Shown here in pieces: positions 9,268-16,386 of a stretch of DNA of 39,866 nucleotides (positions within the stretch are counted from its first letter, which is position 1; the number at the start of each line of letters is the position of its first letter). The position numbers and the translations under genes were made by a program. This DNA is from an uncultured Steroidobacter sp. (lineage in GTDB: Bacteria > Pseudomonadota > Gammaproteobacteria > Steroidobacterales > Steroidobacteraceae), in the NCBI GenBank assembly GCA_946478975.1, contig CAMLEO010000022.1:1-39866 (forward strand), read 5' to 3'. Below the pieces are notes generated by a model that searched no databases, was not told the DNA's origin, and saw nothing but the letters and a program-made list of their open reading frames with translations.

Positions 9268-10866
9268 ATGATGAAGAATGATCCCTCACTGACCCGTCGC
9301 GAGCTGTTGCAGGGCTCGATGCTCATCGCGGGTGGCTTGAGTCTGTCGGCGATTGCGCACGCGAACGGCGGCACGAGCAGTGTCCTGCAAACACGCGCCG
9401 GCAAGGTTGCGGGCGTGAAGTCGCAAGGCGTGCATGTCTTTAAAGGGATTCCTTACGGCGCGGACACACGTACGACTCGCTTCCTGCCGCCGGCGCCGCC
9501 GGTCGCATGGAAGAAAACTCGCGATGCACTGAGCTATGGCCCGGCGTGCCCGCAGCCTGGCTCGCGCGACACGATGAGCGAGGATTGTTTGTACTTGAAC
9601 GTCTGGACGCCGGCGCTGCGAGACGGCCACAAGCGTCCGATCATGGTTTATTTCCATGGCGGCGAGTACAGCAGCGGCTCGGGGTCCAGCACGCTCTATG
9701 ACGGCACGCGATTGTGCCTGCGTGGCGATGTCGTAGTCGTCACGGTGAATCACCGGCTCAACATCTTCGGACATTTGTATTTGCCGCGGTTGTTTGGGGC
9801 GAACTATGCGATGTCCGGAAATGTGGGCCTGCTGGACCTGGTGCAGGCGCTCGCCTGGGTGCGGGATCACGCCGAGGCGATCGGTGGCGATGCGCAGCGA
9901 GTGATGGTGTTTGGGCAATCGGGCGGCGGCGCCAAGATCGCGACGTTGATGTCGATGCCGGCGGCGAAGGGAATGTTTCATCGCGCGGCGACGATGAGCG
10001 GTCAGCAGATCACCGCGTCGGGGCCGCGAGGGGCCACGGATCGTGCGAAGTCAGCGCTGGAAACATTGAAGATCGCGCCGGGCGAGGTCGAGAAGTTGAA
10101 TGCCGTGTCGACGGAGGATCTGGTTGCGGCCAGTCGTGCGAAGGATCCGTCGATGGTAGGAAGGAACGTTTACTGGGGTCCGGTGCTGGACGAAGCGTCG
10201 CTGTTGCGTCATCCGTTCTATCCGGACGCGCCGGCGCAGTCGGCGAACATTCCCATGATCATCGGCAATACGCGAGATGAAACGCGAGCGTTCAATGGCA
10301 ACGATCCGGGGGTTCATGAGTTGACTTGGGAGCAGTTGCCGGAGCGGTTGTTGAATGCGCTGTATGTAGATATTCAGCCGGAGTATGTGATCCAGGAGTA
10401 TCGACGGCTGTATCCGAAATATTCCGCGACGGAAGTTTTCTTTGCCGCGACGACCGCGGGGCGCTCGTGGCGAGGTGCGGTCATCGAAGCGGAGGCGAGA
10501 GCGGCGCAGGGGTCGCCGGTGTTCGCATATCAGTTGAACTATCGTTCGCCGCTGGAGAACGGGCGCTACGGCGCGATGCATACGATGGATATTCCGCTGG
10601 TGTTCGACAACATCGCCCAGCCTGAGTCCCGCACCGGGACGGACGCGAATGCGCAGAAGGTGGCGGATCAGATGAGTGAGGCGTTCATTTCGTTTGCTCG
10701 CAGCGGCGATCCCGCGCATTCGGGCATCCCGCAATGGCGCCCGTATGAACTGCCGGCTCGCTCGACCATGGTCTTCGATGCGGAGTCGCAGCTCGTGGAC
10801 GATCCGAGAGGCGAGGAGCGCAAGCTGTTTGCGAAGGTTCCATATATCCAGCGGGGAACGTACTAA
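9268..10866 (+). CDS. Tat-exported type-B carboxylesterase
   Basis: The start is set at ATG 9268 because the product then opens with a twin-arginine signal (LTRRELLQGS). Upstream codons in the frame overlap the preceding gene. The 532-residue product has the carboxylesterase type-B signature SEDCLYLNVWTP (104-115), the oxyanion segment YFHGGEYSSGSG, nucleophile S218 in FGQSGGG, probable acid E338 in NTRDETR and H438 in AMHTMDIP. C94 and C107 match the conserved disulfide of the family. Family knowledge: these enzymes cleave carboxylic esters, and those in plant-polysaccharide loci act on feruloyl or acetyl substituents. The substrate cannot be read from sequence. It is the last gene of the operon starting with the second receptor and is followed by hairpin repeats. 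Confidence 0.88.
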   Translation: MMKNDPSLTRRELLQGSMLIAGGLSLSAIAHANGGTSSVLQTRAGKVAGVKSQGVHVFKGIPYGADTRTTRFLPPAPPVAWKKTRDALSYGPACPQPGSRDTMSEDCLYLNVWTPALRDGHKRPIMVYFHGGEYSSGSGSSTLYDGTRLCLRGDVVVVTVNHRLNIFGHLYLPRLFGANYAMSGNVGLLDLVQALAWVRDHAEAIGGDAQRVMVFGQSGGGAKIATLMSMPAAKGMFHRAATMSGQQITASGPRGATDRAKSALETLKIAPGEVEKLNAVSTEDLVAASRAKDPSMVGRNVYWGPVLDEASLLRHPFYPDAPAQSANIPMIIGNTRDETRAFNGNDPGVHELTWEQLPERLLNALYVDIQPEYVIQEYRRLYPKYSATEVFFAATTAGRSWRGAVIEAEARAAQGSPVFAYQLNYRSPLENGRYGAMHTMDIPLVFDNIAQPESRTGTDANAQKVADQMSEAFISFARSGDPAHSGIPQWRPYELPARSTMVFDAESQLVDDPRGEERKLFAKVPYIQRGTY

Positions 10867-10887
10867 GAGGGCGCGGTGGCTCGCGCC

Positions 10888-10914
10888 GCCGGGAGTGACC
10901 AATGTCCTCCCGGC
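10888..10914 (+). repeat. 27-bp hairpin repeat, left copy of an inverted pair
   Basis: The arms GCCGGGAG and CTCCCGGC form an 8-bp stem that can extend by GAC/GTC to a CAAT tetraloop. An outer pair GCGCGGT (10871-10877) and ACCGCGC (10915-10921) adds 7 bp, with a small GGC-TCGC-GCC hairpin in the left arm. The reverse complement recurs at 11009-11035 with one mismatch. The arrangement resembles a REP/BIME pair. It may also act as the 3' hairpin of the esterase operon. Confidence 0.65.
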
Positions 10915-11008
10915 ACCGCGCACGACCCTTGTCCACGCTAACGCGCGGACCGTATTCCGTCCGTCCCTGGAGCTGCTACTGTAAAAAACGTCCCTGTTTT
11001 ATTAAGTT

Positions 11009-11035
11009 GCCGGGAGGACATTGGCCACTCCCGGC
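11009..11035 (-). repeat. 27-bp hairpin repeat, right (inverted) copy
   Basis: This is the reverse complement of 10888-10914 with a single change in the loop-proximal region; the arms GCCGGGAG/CTCCCGGC are identical. The 94 bases between the copies include an A6 run and a T4 run but no open frame or transposase signature. The two copies could each form a hairpin or pair with each other as a 27-bp stem. Confidence 0.65.
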
Positions 11036-11125
11036 GACGCCGAAGCGTTCGTGGTGCGTGCAAGCAAGAGTTCGGCTTCATCTTCTTTCCATGCCAAACC
11101 TCTTGATCTGTCAGAGGCGAAGCAA

Positions 11126-11154
11126 TTGCGCATGACACCGGTTTCCTATATACA
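11126..11154 (+). promoter_or_regulatory. probable promoter of the hydratase gene with operator copy C in its spacer
   Basis: TTGCGC at 11126-11131 and TATACA at 11149-11154 are 17 bp apart, a good sigma-70 geometry. The putative operator TGACACCGGTTTCC (11133-11146) fills the spacer between them. A repressor bound there would block polymerase directly. The same 14-mer, in reverse orientation, is found upstream of uxaA at 15055-15068. Confidence 0.55.
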
Positions 11155-11220
11155 GCTGAGCGCGCGAGGAAAGGGTCCGGCGCGAGCGTATTTATGTGGA
11201 ATTTTAGAAGGGTGCTGCGA

Positions 11221-12033
11221 ATGAGTGGCGCGGTGTTGCAGATGTCGGGTGACGAGTTGGAAACGATTGCTGAGCAGTTCGTGCGGGCGCGCCTGGCGGG
11301 GCAATCGTTGCCGCAGTATCCGGGCACGGTGCCGGCGACGCTGGCGGATGCGTACGCTGTGCAGGGCCATGCGATCAAACGCTTTCCCGACGCGATCGTC
11401 GGTTGGAAGGTGGCGCGCATCGGGGCGCAGTGGAGCAAGCAGTATCCGGAAGAGCGGCTGGTCGGTCCGGTGTTTCAGCGCAATCTGCACGTGGCGCGTG
11501 CCGGCGATGTCGTCGACTTTCCTGTGTTTCAAGGCGGCTTCGCGGCAGTGGAAGCGGAGATCGTGCTGCGTGTGAATGAAGATGCGCCGGCGAACAAAAC
11601 CAATTGGACGATCGATGAAGCATCCGAGCTGGTGCGCAGTTTTCATCTCGGCGTCGAGACCGCGGGCAGCCCGCTGGCGACGCTGAATGAGCTCGGGCCC
11701 GGCGCGATCATCGGTGACTTTGGAAACAATTGGGGCGTGATCGTCGGCGCGGCGGTCGGCGAGTGGCGTTCGATTCAGGAAATCATTGCGCTGACGTTCA
11801 TCGAAGATGCGCTCTGCGGCCGCGGAACGGCGTTCATTCGCCAAGGCGCGCTCGGTGCGTTGGCATTCGCGTTGAACAAGTGCGCGGAGCATGGTCGCCC
11901 GCTGCGCGCCGGCGATGTGATTTCGACCGGCGCCATCACCGGCGTGCACGACATCAAGGTCGGCCAGCGTTCGCGACTGGTGTTTGAAGGCTGCGGCGAG
12001 ATCGAGTGCCGCGCCGTGCTGCCGAAGCGCTGA
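11221..12033 (+). CDS. 2-keto-4-pentenoate hydratase / FAH-superfamily enzyme of unknown substrate
   Basis: The start is placed at ATG 11221, preceded by AGAAGGG at 8 bases. An in-frame ATG at 11194 lacks a ribosome site. The 270-residue product matches the MhpD-type hydratase/decarboxylase fold: GWKVARIGAQW, the metal-ligand segment VEAEIVLRV and HLGVETAG, FGNNWG, and the C-terminal GDVISTGAITGVHDIK. Family knowledge: these magnesium-dependent enzymes hydrate or decarboxylate 2-keto acids in aromatic breakdown. No aromatic pathway gene is nearby. The operator copy in its promoter places it in the uronate regulon, so it may act on a 2-keto-3-deoxy sugar acid or an unsaturated derivative; this is inference. 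It is transcribed alone and converges on the reductase gene with two bases between stop codons. Confidence 0.82.
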   Translation: MSGAVLQMSGDELETIAEQFVRARLAGQSLPQYPGTVPATLADAYAVQGHAIKRFPDAIVGWKVARIGAQWSKQYPEERLVGPVFQRNLHVARAGDVVDFPVFQGGFAAVEAEIVLRVNEDAPANKTNWTIDEASELVRSFHLGVETAGSPLATLNELGPGAIIGDFGNNWGVIVGAAVGEWRSIQEIIALTFIEDALCGRGTAFIRQGALGALAFALNKCAEHGRPLRAGDVISTGAITGVHDIKVGQRSRLVFEGCGEIECRAVLPKR

Positions 12034-12050
12034 GATCAACTCAGCGCTTC
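12024..12050. terminator. perfect 11-bp inverted repeat spanning two convergent stop codons
   Basis: GAAGCGCTGAG and CTCAGCGCTTC flank the loop ATCAA. The stem contains the last codons and stop of the hydratase gene on the plus strand, and the last codons of the reductase gene on the minus strand. No T tract follows on either strand, so it is a candidate bidirectional 3'-end structure rather than a canonical terminator. Confidence 0.55.
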
Positions 12051-13493
12051 AGCCAGCGACTCTGTTCCGTTCACCGACGCCAGCTTCGCATACGCCGATT
12101 CCAGTCCCGCACGGAACGCGGGGGCGCGTGCGAGCTCGGCGTTGAACACCTTCTCCAGCGAAAGAAACGTTGCGACATCGTGCGCCGGATCGCCGTTGCA
12201 TTTGTTTGCAAGACCAGTGAGTTGCTCCGCGAGCGGATCGACGATCTGCCTCTGGGCCGCCACGGCGCGACGAATGAAATGAAACCACGCAGCCAGCGGC
12301 ACAGTGAGTCGCGCGATCGAGCGCCCCGACGCGAGGTTTTCAGCGATCGTCGGCAGGATGCGGAAGGGCAGCTTCTGCGAGCCATCCCACGCGATCTGCG
12401 ACAGCAGGTGACGAATCGTCGGATTACGGAACCGACGTAACACTGCGTCGATGTATTGATCGAGATTCAAACCGGACGGAGCGGCGAGCCCGGAGCGAAT
12501 ATCCTCGACCATCATGCGACGAACGAAGGAAGCGAGCGCCGCATCGCTCATCGCGCCCGATACTGTTTCATGACCTGCGAGGCTGCCGACGTAAGCCAAC
12601 GTCGAATGCGCGCCATTCAACAAACGCAGCTTGGCGCGTTCGAAGCCGGCGACGTCATCGGTGACCGTCACGCCGACGGATGCCCAATCCGGCACCGGTC
12701 CGCGCAGTTTGTTTTCAATCACCCACTGGCAGAAGAACTCACGCTGCACCGGCCATTTGTCTTCAACGCCGAGCGCGTCCTGCACGCGAGCACGCAGAGC
12801 GTCGTCAGTCGCGGGAGTGATGCTGTCGACCATCGTGCACGGGAACATCACTTCCGTTTCGACCCAGCTCAACAACGACGGATCGACAGTGCGTACGAAA
12901 TCCAACACTGCGCGACGCAAGCGATGGCCGTTGTCTGCAAGGTTGTCGCAGCTGATCACGTTGAACGGCGCGTGACCGAGGTCGCGTCGCATGCGCAAGC
13001 CGCGGGCAATGAATCCTACGAACGTGCGCGGCGCGGTCGGATTCTTCAGATCGTGCGCGATGTCTGGATGTGAGAAATCCAGGCCGCCTTCCTTGCTCAA
13101 GCAATAGCCTTTCTCGGTAATCGTCGCGCTGACGATGCGTGTCGCCGGGTTGGCCATGCGATCGAGCACGACGCTCGGCGACTCGGGTGCGACCAGAACT
13201 TCTTTCACGGAACCGACCACACGGAACGAGGACTGCTCGTCGAGGATCGCGATCGTGTACAGGCCGTCCTGCGGCTGCAGGGCGTCGCGCACGCCGGTGC
13301 TGTGCAGTGACACTTCACAAATGCCCCAGCGCGAATCGTTGCTCAACACATCGTCGATATAACAAGCCTGGTGCACGCGATGGAACGCACCGGGGCCGAA
13401 GTGGACGATGCCGATGGTGACGGCGTTGCGGTCGTAAGCGGGAGTCTGAATGCCGCGGCCTTGCAGGGCCGCGAGCGAAGCGGGCGATAACAT
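12036..13493 (-). CDS. mannitol-dehydrogenase-family hexuronate reductase (fructuronate/tagaturonate)
   Basis: The start ATG overlaps the uxaA stop codon as TGATG (13495-13491), indicating translational coupling; a longer frame to 13517 is less likely. The 485-residue product has an N-terminal NAD-binding domain with IGIVHFGPGAFHRVHQA, the central ATITEKGYC segment, VISCDNLADNG, and the C-terminal helical domain with KLRLLNGAHSTLAYVG (the K and N-x-x-H residues expected in the active site). Family knowledge: UxuB reduces fructuronate to mannonate and UxaB reduces tagaturonate to altronate. The GAFHRxHQA motif is UxuB- or mannitol-dehydrogenase-like, whereas coupling to UxaA argues for tagaturonate reduction. 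Both substrates are possible, so no symbol is given. Confidence 0.85.
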   Translation of the reverse strand: MLSPASLAALQGRGIQTPAYDRNAVTIGIVHFGPGAFHRVHQACYIDDVLSNDSRWGICEVSLHSTGVRDALQPQDGLYTIAILDEQSSFRVVGSVKEVLVAPESPSVVLDRMANPATRIVSATITEKGYCLSKEGGLDFSHPDIAHDLKNPTAPRTFVGFIARGLRMRRDLGHAPFNVISCDNLADNGHRLRRAVLDFVRTVDPSLLSWVETEVMFPCTMVDSITPATDDALRARVQDALGVEDKWPVQREFFCQWVIENKLRGPVPDWASVGVTVTDDVAGFERAKLRLLNGAHSTLAYVGSLAGHETVSGAMSDAALASFVRRMMVEDIRSGLAAPSGLNLDQYIDAVLRRFRNPTIRHLLSQIAWDGSQKLPFRILPTIAENLASGRSIARLTVPLAAWFHFIRRAVAAQRQIVDPLAEQLTGLANKCNGDPAHDVATFLSLEKVFNAELARAPAFRAGLESAYAKLASVNGTESLAEALS

Positions 13494-15022
13494 CACAGCG
13501 TCACACCATCCTTCCAAATCGCAATTTCACGTTGTTCGTTGATCTCGTTGCGCGCCGGACGACCCGACGCCGTGTCGACGATCAATTGCAGGAACTCATC
13601 GGTCACAATTTCCGGATCAGCCGCGTTGAGCGCTTTGCCGGCATCGAAGTCGATCCAGTGAGATTTCTTTTCGGCCAGCGCCGTGTTGGTGCTGATCTTC
13701 AGCGTCGGCACTGGAAAGCCGAGCGGCGTGCCGCGGCCGGTTGTGAACAACAACACGGTGGCGCCGGCAGCAACCAGTGCAGTCGATGAAACGCCATCGT
13801 TGCCCGGCGCTTCCAACAGCGTGAGCCCCGGGCGCGTAGTGCGTTCACCATAGCGCAACACCTGCGTGACAGTGGCGTGGCCGCCTTTCTGAACCGCGCC
13901 CAAGGATTTTTCTTCGAGCGTCGTGATGCCGCCGGCAATGTTGCCGGGCGACGGGTTCTCGTGCACCGGCTGATGATTGCGCAGGAAATATTCCTTGAAG
14001 TCGTTGACGACATGAACGATGCCTTCGAACACTTCGCGATTCGCGGCGCGTTCCATCAGCAAACGTTCGGCGCCGAAGATTTCAGGAATCTCGGTGAGCA
14101 CGGCAGTGCCGCCCGCGGCAGTCACGCGATCGGCGATTCGGCCGACCAGAGGATTCGCGGTAATGCCGCTGAACCCATCCGAACCGCCGCACTTCAAGCC
14201 AACCACCAGGTCCTTGAGCTCGCACGGCACGCGCTGGTCACGTTCGGCAATCTGCACCAGCTGTTCAACCGCTGCCAGTCCCGCCTCCATTTCGTCTTCG
14301 ATCGACTGAGCGGTGAAGTAGCGGATCCGCTCGCGCTCGGCCTCGGGAATTTCCGTGAGCAGCTTGCTCAACTGGTTGGATTCGCAACCCAGGCCCAGGA
14401 TCAACACGCCGCCGGCGTTTGGATGGCGCGCGAGTCCAGCGATCAGCTTGCGCGTGCGATCCAGATCGCCGCCGAGCTGGGAGCAGCCGAACTGATGCGG
14501 GAAGGCGACGACGCTGTCGACACGTCCGGCATATTTCTGCGAGGCCATCCGCGCGATGCGCTCGGCGGTGCGGCTCACGCAACCGACGGTGCACAGAATC
14601 CAGATTTCGTTGCGCGTGCCGACCTTGCCGTTCGCGCGCCGATAACCCATGAAGGTCGCCGCGCTCGGCGCTTTGCCGACGTTGGTCGCTGTGGTTGCGG
14701 GCGAATATTCGTACTCGTCGGTGCCGCTCAACAGCGTTGTGACGTTGTGCGTGTGAACGTGCGCGCCCACTGTGATATCAGCTGTGGCACGTCCGATCGG
14801 CCAGCCGTATTTGTGCACTGGTTGCCCGGCAGACACGGCGCGAATCGCGACTTTGTGACCACGCGGAATGGCATCGACGAGCACGATGCTGCGATCGCCG
14901 ACTGCGATGGTTTCCTGGGCCGCCAGATCGCGCAGGGCGACGGCGACATCGTCCTCCACGGCGACGCGGTAAACCGCGGGCGTCGGTGGCGTTTTGTCGA
15001 GGGTTGAAGTGGCTGCGTTCAT
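13493..15022 (-). CDS. uxaA: altronate dehydratase
   Basis: The product is 509 residues from ATG 15022 (E. coli UxaA is about 495); ATGs at 15031 and 15034 are close alternatives. The N-terminal SAF domain has VALRDLAAQETI, PRGHKVAIR and HVHTHNV. The main dehydratase domain carries GYRRANGKVGTRNEIWI, CTVGCVSRTAERIA, FPHQFGCSQLGGD and LKCGGSDGFSGITANP, with cysteines that probably hold iron. Reaction: D-altronate to 2-keto-3-deoxy-D-gluconate plus water, in the cytoplasm. The gene is first in a two-gene operon with the reductase, and the operator at 15055-15068 lies 33-46 bases upstream of the start. The divergent LacI regulator probably represses it. Confidence 0.93.
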   Translation of the reverse strand: MNAATSTLDKTPPTPAVYRVAVEDDVAVALRDLAAQETIAVGDRSIVLVDAIPRGHKVAIRAVSAGQPVHKYGWPIGRATADITVGAHVHTHNVTTLLSGTDEYEYSPATTATNVGKAPSAATFMGYRRANGKVGTRNEIWILCTVGCVSRTAERIARMASQKYAGRVDSVVAFPHQFGCSQLGGDLDRTRKLIAGLARHPNAGGVLILGLGCESNQLSKLLTEIPEAERERIRYFTAQSIEDEMEAGLAAVEQLVQIAERDQRVPCELKDLVVGLKCGGSDGFSGITANPLVGRIADRVTAAGGTAVLTEIPEIFGAERLLMERAANREVFEGIVHVVNDFKEYFLRNHQPVHENPSPGNIAGGITTLEEKSLGAVQKGGHATVTQVLRYGERTTRPGLTLLEAPGNDGVSSTALVAAGATVLLFTTGRGTPLGFPVPTLKISTNTALAEKKSHWIDFDAGKALNAADPEIVTDEFLQLIVDTASGRPARNEINEQREIAIWKDGVTL

Positions 15023-15054
15023 GAGCTGCATCATGGCATTGGAAGGGGATCGCT

Positions 15055-15068
15055 GGAAACCGGTGTCA
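15055..15068. promoter_or_regulatory. putative LacI-type operator, copy D, uxaA / regulator divergent region
   Basis: GGAAACCGGTGTCA is the exact reverse complement of copy C at 11133-11146. It lies between uxaA (minus strand, start 15022) and the LacI-family gene (plus strand, start 15173). It could therefore control both uxaA and the regulator's own expression. Confidence 0.65.
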
Positions 15069-15172
15069 CGTTGCACCGGGCTTGCTACGGTTCACTCCCG
15101 CGCGGACGGCGAGCAAGGTATTCTGACAACACCGATGTCCTCAAGCCGACTCTTCGTAAGGTAACGTCGCCG

Positions 15173-16312
15173 ATGGTTCGAAAACCGGCCAAGAAGGTCA
15201 GCCGACACGCCGCGCCGCTCGGCACGCGCACCGTTCCCGAAGCGCGTCCGCTGCCTGTCGTAGAGTCGCGTCCGCCGGCACTGCGGCGCACGCTCGAGAA
15301 GAAGCACACGATCAACGATATCGCACGCCTGGCGAATGTCTCCAAGAAGACCGTCTCGCGCGTGATCAACGAATCGCCGTTCGTGCGCGAGGAAACTCGG
15401 ACTCGCATCAACGAAATCATTCGCAGCACCGGCTTCACGCCCGATCCGCAAGCTCGCGGGCTCGCGTTCAGGCGTTCGTACCTGATCGGGCTGGTTTATG
15501 ACAATCCCAATGCGCCGTATGTGATCAACGTGCAGGAAGGCGCGCTCGCCGCCCTCCGCAAGGTCGGCTACGAGCTGGTGGTGCATCCCTGCGATCGCAA
15601 CAGCCCGGAATTCCTGAGCGATATTCGCCAGCTGGTGAGCCGCCAGAAACTCGACGGCATGGTGATTTTGCCACCGGTCTCCGAGAACCAGATGCTCGCG
15701 GAGCTGCTGCGGGACCTGCATTGTCCCTACATCCGCATCATTTCCGCGGCGCTGGACGATCCAGGCAACCTGGTGCAATCGATGGACCGGCAGTCGGCCG
15801 CGGAAGTCGCCGAGCACCTGGCCAAGCTCGGCCACACGCGCATCGCGATGATCATCGGTCCGGCGACGTATCGTTCATCCCAGGAGCGCTTGGAAGGTTT
15901 TTCCGAAGCACTGGCGGAGCGCGGGCTGGCGCTGTCGCCCGACTACGTTGCACAGGGCCTGTACACGTTCGAATCGGGTGCGGCTTGCGCGGAAATGTTG
16001 TTATCCCGCACGCCGCGGCCGACCGCGATATTCGCCGGCAACGACGAGACTGCAGCGGGCGTGTATCGCACGGCGTACTTGCGCGGACTGCGCATCCCGC
16101 ACGATTTGACCATCATCGGCTTCGATGACAGCCCGCTCGCCTCGCGCTTGTGTCCCTCGTTGACTACTATGCACCAGCCCATCCGCGACATGGGTCGGAT
16201 GGCGGCGGAGAAGCTGATCGCCAAGATTTCCCGCACGGGCCCGGTCTCCCAGGCCACTACGGTGTTCCCACACCTGGTGGTGCGCGAGTCCTCCGGCCGC
16301 CCCACGAGCTAG
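15173..16312 (+). CDS. LacI-family transcriptional repressor of the uronate locus
   Basis: The start is ATG 15173, with TAAGGTAA about 10 bases upstream; the frame is open further upstream but runs into the operator region. The 379-residue protein has a LacI-type helix-turn-helix at 46-66 (TINDIARLANVSKKTVSRVI), a hinge near 85-100, and a periplasmic-binding-protein-like effector domain (about 103-370) with IGLVYDNPNAPYVINV, FAGNDETAAGVYR and IIGFDDSPLASRLCPSLTT. An unusual basic/proline-rich extension of about 43 residues precedes the HTH; typical LacI proteins begin almost at the HTH. Flanked by uxaA and uxaC, it is the best candidate to bind the recurring TGACACCGGT sites, with a hexuronate or KDG as inducer (inferred). 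Confidence 0.9.
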   Translation: MVRKPAKKVSRHAAPLGTRTVPEARPLPVVESRPPALRRTLEKKHTINDIARLANVSKKTVSRVINESPFVREETRTRINEIIRSTGFTPDPQARGLAFRRSYLIGLVYDNPNAPYVINVQEGALAALRKVGYELVVHPCDRNSPEFLSDIRQLVSRQKLDGMVILPPVSENQMLAELLRDLHCPYIRIISAALDDPGNLVQSMDRQSAAEVAEHLAKLGHTRIAMIIGPATYRSSQERLEGFSEALAERGLALSPDYVAQGLYTFESGAACAEMLLSRTPRPTAIFAGNDETAAGVYRTAYLRGLRIPHDLTIIGFDDSPLASRLCPSLTTMHQPIRDMGRMAAEKLIAKISRTGPVSQATTVFPHLVVRESSGRPTS

Positions 16313-16346
16313 TTGATTCACGGTCAGATAGCTGGCAACTGCCCGC

Positions 16347-16360
16347 TGACACCGGTTACC
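16347..16360. promoter_or_regulatory. putative LacI-type operator, copy E, upstream of uxaC
   Basis: TGACACCGGTTACC lies 27 bases before the uxaC start codon. A possible promoter, TGGCAA (16333-16338) and TACCAT (16357-16362) with an 18-bp spacer, would overlap the operator at its -10 element. The right half-site is weaker than the left. Confidence 0.6.
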
Positions 16361-16386
16361 ATTCCCCTTCACTCACGGCGCTGCGC

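Noticed and set aside
10981..11004. A6 and T4 runs between the hairpin repeats as a Rho-independent terminator
   Set aside because: No stable GC-rich stem lies immediately before the T run; the nearby hairpins are at 10888-10914 and 11009-11035 and lack adjacent T tracts.
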